From Bryobacteraceae bacterium (GTDB lineage Bacteria > Acidobacteriota > Terriglobia > Bryobacterales > Bryobacteraceae): DNA of 8,265 nt. Numbering within the stretch: the first letter of the stretch is position 1; every line of letters starts with the position of its first letter. The notes beneath the pieces are model-generated. The model ran no database searches. It had not been told where the DNA came from and was given only the letters and a program-made list of their open reading frames with translations. This document shows positions 5,462 to 8,265 of the stretch, piece by piece. The stretch spans positions 1 to 8,265 of the forward strand of contig JANXXV010000344.1 in assembly GCA_025350445.1 (NCBI GenBank), in the 5' to 3' direction. Both the position numbers and the translations under genes were made by a program.

Positions 5462-6585
5462 GAGACGCTTTTCGGAAGCACTTTTCGCCAGATGGCCCGA
5501 TCAAACTTTTCCGTGCACCGGGACGGGTGAATCTGATTGGCGAACACACCGATTACAACTTGGGCTTTGTGCTGCCGATGGCGATCGACCTGTCTTGTCT
5601 GGTCGAGATCGCGCCGGCCAATCATGGAAAACTTCGCGTCTATTCTGTGAACATGCAGGCGCTGAAAGAGTGGGCCGTCGAAGACATTCCCGGCGCTCTG
5701 CCGGCGGGGGACTGGGGTGATTACGTACTCGGCGTGGCGCAGCAACTGGGACGCGCCGGCTTTCCTATCGGCGCGGCGGACCTTGCGATTTACAGCACGG
5801 TCCCGGTTGGATCCGGACTTAGCTCGTCGGCAGCGCTCGAAGTATCCGCCGCGCTGGCGCTGCTGGGCGGACGGACGATGTCGAAGAAGGATCTGGCGCT
5901 GCTGTGCCAACGGGCGGAGCGGGAATTCGTGGGCGTCCCGTCAGGAATCATGGATCAATACGCGTCGGTGCATGGGGAGCGCGGCAAGGCGCTATGCATC
6001 GACTGCCGCTCAGTAAGTCATCAGGCCGTGACTCTGCCGGATGAAGCCGCCATCGTGGTGGTGAACTCCATGGTGAGACATGAGCTGGGCGGCTCAGCCT
6101 ATCGCGATCGGGTACGGGAATGTGCCGAGGCGGTGGAAGAACTACGGCGGTGGTATCCGAATGTGCACAGCCTGCGTGACGTAATCGGCACTCAGTTGGC
6201 GCCGCTGACCGGTGTTCCGCTGAAGCGGGCGCGGCATGTAACCACCGAAGACGAACGCGTGGAATCGTTCATGGCGGCCGCCGGGCGTGGCGATCCGCGG
6301 GAGATGGGCGACCTGTTCGTGGCCTCGCACCGCAGCTTGCAGCACGACTATGGCGTTAGCTGTGAGGAGTTGGACTTTCTGGTGGACACCGCCATCGCCC
6401 TTGAGGGGGTTTATGGCGCACGTATGACGGGCGGAGGATTTGGAGGCTGTACGGTGAATCTAGTGGCGCCTGAGAATGTAGAGAACTTTGAAATCCGGAT
6501 TTCGTTGGAGTATGAAACAGCCCACGGAAAAGCCCCTCAGGTGTTTCGGGTTTTTCCCGCTGCAGGGGCGGAGCAGATTTTTTGA
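5437..6585 (+). CDS. galK: Galactokinase (GHMP kinase family)
   Basis: The enzyme phosphorylates galactose at C1 with ATP, the first committed step of the Leloir pathway, in the cytoplasm. All signatures are present: APGRVNLIGEHTDYN (28-41) with Arg30, Glu36 and Asp39 for the sugar; the GHMP phosphate loop PVGSGLSSSAA (123-133); catalytic Asp173 in GIMDQ; and motif 3 TGGGFGGCTV (331-340). I place the start at TTG 5437, preceded by GGAGGAG at 7 nt. This gives 382 residues, the same length as E. coli GalK. The start overlaps the small membrane protein gene by 25 bp, so the three genes form one operon. No galT, galE or galM is in the window, so the rest of the pathway must lie elsewhere. A close GHMP kinase with another sugar (for example N-acetylgalactosamine) cannot be fully excluded, although the signature fits galactokinase well. 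Confidence 0.94.
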   Translation: MVSAPEIVRDAFRKHFSPDGPIKLFRAPGRVNLIGEHTDYNLGFVLPMAIDLSCLVEIAPANHGKLRVYSVNMQALKEWAVEDIPGALPAGDWGDYVLGVAQQLGRAGFPIGAADLAIYSTVPVGSGLSSSAALEVSAALALLGGRTMSKKDLALLCQRAEREFVGVPSGIMDQYASVHGERGKALCIDCRSVSHQAVTLPDEAAIVVVNSMVRHELGGSAYRDRVRECAEAVEELRRWYPNVHSLRDVIGTQLAPLTGVPLKRARHVTTEDERVESFMAAAGRGDPREMGDLFVASHRSLQHDYGVSCEELDFLVDTAIALEGVYGARMTGGGFGGCTVNLVAPENVENFEIRISLEYETAHGKAPQVFRVFPAAGAEQIF

Positions 6586-6656
6586 GATATTTCTTAGGTC
6601 GCGGGCACTACTACTGCAAAGCACAACCAATCTGTTCACTCCGAACGGTAATATTC

Positions 6657-6700
6657 CTCCAAGCGGGCGCTAATACAACCGCTTGGGGTTTACGTTTTCG
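6657..6700 (+). terminator. Hairpin with T-rich tail after the galactokinase operon
   Basis: CCAAGCGG (6659-6666) pairs perfectly with CCGCTTGG (6679-6686) around a 12 nt loop, and a G-U and a C-G pair can extend the stem outward. Downstream on the plus strand the sequence is TTTACGTTTT, an interrupted T tract. This suits a weak intrinsic terminator for the galactokinase transcript, about 75 nt after its stop. On the minus strand the stem comes two bases after the stop of the 173-residue gene but has no T run, so it would serve that gene poorly, perhaps only stabilising the 3' end. Confidence 0.5.
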
Positions 6701-7211
6701 CGTCATTGGCCGTCGCTGAAAGCTGTAGGATTGTGCGGAAATACACCGACGCCAAGGCTGTGGACAAAAGCTGGATAGTAGGCGCCCATTCGGGTGAGAC
6801 GGGAAAGAGAGCCTGCAATAGCAACGGGCGCTCCGCGACATCCACCAACTCGTTCACCTGCTCCGGCGGCGCGGAGTCGAATACGGGCCGCAAGACATTA
6901 TCCCGAAAGAGTTCCAGCATCATGCGGTCCGCCTCGGGCTCAACACCGGTCAACAGGATGCTCATGGTGGCGGGCTGATCTTCATCGAAGAGCGACGCTA
7001 GGGCAACACCTCCTGCTACCGCGGACCAATCGAGCTCGAAATTCCCGCGTTTGAGAAAGGCCAGTTTGTCGCGAAATTCCGGCGGCCGGTTGATCAGAAA
7101 CTCCGCTATCAAGGCGCAGACGGCTTCCCCCTGAGCATTGGTGGGGACGATATCGAACTTTCCTGCTTCCACGCGGGCTTCTTCCAGATAGATATTACGA
7201 ACATGAAACAT
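6690..7211 (-). CDS. Unrecognised 173-residue soluble protein
   Basis: I do not recognise this family. The product is acidic in its first two thirds, lacks a signal peptide or clear membrane helix, and looks mixed alpha/beta. It starts MFHVRNIYLEEARVEAGKF. A charged RPPEFRDKLAFLKRGNFELDW segment (about 42-62) is followed by a beta-like ATMSILLTG stretch, then probable helices to the end, with EPEADRMMLELFRDNV and PPEQVNELVDVAERPLLLQALF. No catalytic or metal-binding motif is evident. A complete frame, ordinary codon use and a strong promoter 9 nt before the ATG argue that it is real. It is transcribed alone, converging on the galactokinase operon and diverging from the small ORF and ybaK. A role cannot be deduced from this context. 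Confidence 0.75.
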   Translation of the reverse strand: MFHVRNIYLEEARVEAGKFDIVPTNAQGEAVCALIAEFLINRPPEFRDKLAFLKRGNFELDWSAVAGGVALASLFDEDQPATMSILLTGVEPEADRMMLELFRDNVLRPVFDSAPPEQVNELVDVAERPLLLQALFPVSPEWAPTIQLLSTALASVYFRTILQLSATANDAKT

Positions 7212-7220
7212 TGCACACGG

Positions 7221-7248
7221 ATTGTAACAGGTGAAGCCGGTGTGCCAA
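7221..7248 (-). promoter_or_regulatory. Near-consensus promoter of the 173-residue protein gene
   Basis: Read leftwards, TTGGCA (7248-7243, five of six -35 bases) and TACAAT (7226-7221, five of six -10 bases) are separated by 16 nt. The -10 is preceded by TG with one base between, an extended -10. The -10 ends 9 nt before the ATG at 7211, so the transcript should start at or within a few bases of the start codon, leaving no room for a Shine-Dalgarno sequence. It is the best-looking promoter in the window. Confidence 0.65.
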
Positions 7249-7258
7249 CGTGGAATGG

Positions 7259-7408
7259 ATGGGGAAGATTGTTTTGATCAGATTCGCACTTTCGCCGCTG
7301 GTAACTGCGATCTTGACCGCGCGGCCCGGTGCGGCGGTGTTTGCGGGAGCGTTGGCTTGGGACGCCGGCAAAGTCACCGGTGCGTTGCCGGGAGCCGTAT
7401 TGCGATGA
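7259..7408 (+). CDS. Possible small hydrophobic protein coupled to ybaK
   Basis: This is a 49-codon frame from the ATG at 7259 (a GTG at 7250 is also possible; the in-frame stop at 7232 limits it). Its TGA overlaps the ybaK ATG as ATGA, a classical translational-coupling arrangement. The product has a hydrophobic stretch (about 4-19, IVLIRFALSPLVTAIL), then ARPGAAVFAGALAWDAGKVTG, so it may be a small membrane peptide with one or two helices. Codon use resembles the neighbouring genes, with mostly G or C at third positions in the second half. The start has only a weak GGA upstream. No family is recognised. It might also be an untranslated leader that happens to be open, hence the moderate confidence. 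Confidence 0.4.
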   Translation: MGKIVLIRFALSPLVTAILTARPGAAVFAGALAWDAGKVTGALPGAVLR

Positions 7409-7887
7409 GCGCGAAAACCAATGCGGTGCGGATTCTGGACGGCCTGGGCATTTCCTACGAGCTGCGCGGGTACGAGGTTGACCCGGAAGATCTGGCGGCC
7501 GAGACAGTGGCCCGCAAGATTGAGATGCCGGTGGAACAGGTGTTCAAGACGCTGGTTGCCGAAGGGGATCGGGGCGGTGTCTGCCTGGCGGTAATCCCTG
7601 GCAATTATCAACTGGACTTGAAGGCGCTGGCGAAGCAGACCGGGGACCGCAAGGTGGATACGGTGGCGCTGAAGGACGTGCTGCCGCTAACCGGTTACAT
7701 CCGCGGCGGCGTGACTGCGCTGGCGTGCAAGAAAGACTATCCCGTCTACGTGGATGAGATCGCGCAGCTGTTCGATGTGATCTCGGTATCGGCGGGGATG
7801 CGCGGCTTGCAGATCCTGTTGAACCCCGCCGATTATCTTCGCGCAGTGAACGGAGTGTACGCGGAAATCTCACGCGAGAAGCCCTAA
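7405..7887 (+). CDS. ybaK: YbaK/EbsC-family Cys-tRNA(Pro) deacylase
   Basis: This 160-residue protein matches E. coli YbaK (159 residues) along its length. Known members hydrolyse Cys-tRNA(Pro), a mischarging product of prolyl-tRNA synthetase, as free-standing trans-editing factors in the cytoplasm. Lys48 in EQVFKTL corresponds to the essential Lys46 of E. coli YbaK. Other landmarks are PGNYQLDLKALAK (65-77), TGYIRGGVTALACKK (96-110) and VSAGMRGLQILL (128-139). The ATG at 7405 is preceded by GGGAG at 10 nt and overlaps the stop of the small ORF by ATGA. The frame continues upstream in Cys/Arg-rich translation unlike the family, which I exclude. Its stop shares bases with that of the convergent permease gene. 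Confidence 0.93.
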   Translation: MSAKTNAVRILDGLGISYELRGYEVDPEDLAAETVARKIEMPVEQVFKTLVAEGDRGGVCLAVIPGNYQLDLKALAKQTGDRKVDTVALKDVLPLTGYIRGGVTALACKKDYPVYVDEIAQLFDVISVSAGMRGLQILLNPADYLRAVNGVYAEISREKP

Positions 7888-8265
7888 TCCGTGCCGTAGC
7901 TGATCTCCATCGAACGGATCTTACGCGCGGCGTAAAACAAACTCAGCGCGGAGACGCAGAGCAGGCCGGGGATCGCAATGTAAGTGGGAACGGGGTCCGC
8001 CACAACAGTGAACAGCGCGCCCAGGCCTTCCGCAGGCACTTCCACCGGACACAGCGGCAGCAGATAGAAGATGATGCTGAACTTCTTCATCATCGCGGGC
8101 AGCATGTTGTTGATGGATTCCCAGAGCAGGATAATCACCGCCGGAACAACGGGGTTGCGGAATAGCAAACCCATCAGCAGAAACAGCGAGCCGTAGCCGA
8201 TGCAGGCCAGCACGGTTACCAGCACGTAGGAACCCATCTGGCCCAATCCCGGGCCGCCGAAGACG
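7884..8265 (-). CDS. ABC-2-type transporter permease, C-terminal part (runs off right edge)
   Basis: The frame is open from the edge to a TAG at 7886-7884, giving the last 126 residues; the N-terminal part and start lie outside the window. Hydrophobic segments include GSYVLVTVLACIGYGSLFLL, the NPVVPAVIILLWESINNMLP stretch, and a last helix around IAIPGLLCVSALSLFYAA, followed by a basic, short cytoplasmic tail. This layout is typical of ABC-2 permeases, which pair with a separate ATPase to move substrates outward. The ATPase gene would be expected upstream, beyond the right edge. The substrate cannot be told. The gene converges on ybaK with a 4 bp overlap of the two ends. Confidence 0.7.
   Translation of the reverse strand, partial: VFGGPGLGQMGSYVLVTVLACIGYGSLFLLMGLLFRNPVVPAVIILLWESINNMLPAMMKKFSIIFYLLPLCPVEVPAEGLGALFTVVADPVPTYIAIPGLLCVSALSLFYAARKIRSMEISYGTD

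Noticed and set aside
4506..5910. Long minus-strand frames opposite the symporter and galactokinase (4506-5180, 5164-5910)
   Set aside because: His/Arg/Gln-rich translations typical of antisense shadows of GC-rich genes, with no motifs.
7231..7404. Upstream extension of ybaK to 7231
   Set aside because: The added residues are Cys/Arg-rich and unlike YbaK proteins, whereas ATG 7405 gives the standard length and an ATGA overlap with the small ORF.
1..8265. CRISPR array, tRNA/rRNA, IS ends, toxin-antitoxin or defence genes
   Set aside because: I looked for regularly spaced repeats, cloverleaf-like sequence, transposase motifs and terminal repeats and found none.

Overview
The window is a gene-dense, roughly 60% GC bacterial chromosomal segment with very short intergenic gaps. 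The protein set (Tat-type secreted amidase, a small Cys-rich DUF6788-like protein, an SGLT-like symporter with a two-helix companion and galactokinase) suggests Acidobacteriota, perhaps a Solibacter/Bryobacterales relative. That assignment rests on recalled family resemblance, not a search. I see no phage, plasmid, CRISPR, IS element, tRNA or rRNA.

Left part: a truncated DUF6788-like gene runs leftwards off the edge. Its promoter carries a perfect inverted repeat at the predicted transcription start. Divergent from it is an amidase-signature hydrolase with a twin-arginine signal. The amidase tail overlaps, tail to tail, a leftward three-gene operon in the order ridA-like, nudC, group II truncated haemoglobin. 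These three products point to metabolite-damage, NAD(H)-turnover and O2/NO/peroxide functions.

Middle part: head to head with the ridA-like gene, across only 26 bp, starts a rightward operon of an SLC5/SSS sodium:solute symporter, a 61-residue two-helix membrane protein and galactokinase. Sugar uptake followed by C1 phosphorylation is the obvious reading. The galactokinase starts at a TTG inside the preceding gene, 7 nt after a strong Shine-Dalgarno sequence. A hairpin followed by T-rich DNA lies after it.

Right part: an unrecognised 173-residue protein is read leftwards from a strong promoter 9 nt before its ATG. Divergent to it, a small hydrophobic ORF overlaps by ATGA the start of a YbaK-type Cys-tRNA(Pro) deacylase. 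A truncated ABC-2 permease enters from the right edge, and its stop codon shares bases with the ybaK stop.

A recurring feature is a -10-like box 9-11 nt upstream of the start codon with no Shine-Dalgarno sequence (amidase, ridA-like gene, symporter, 173-aa protein). This suggests that leaderless mRNAs are common here. No complete new defence or mobile system is evident. The best leads are the symporter companion protein, the ridA-nudC-globin operon, the shared divergent promoter and the ATGA-coupled small ORF.
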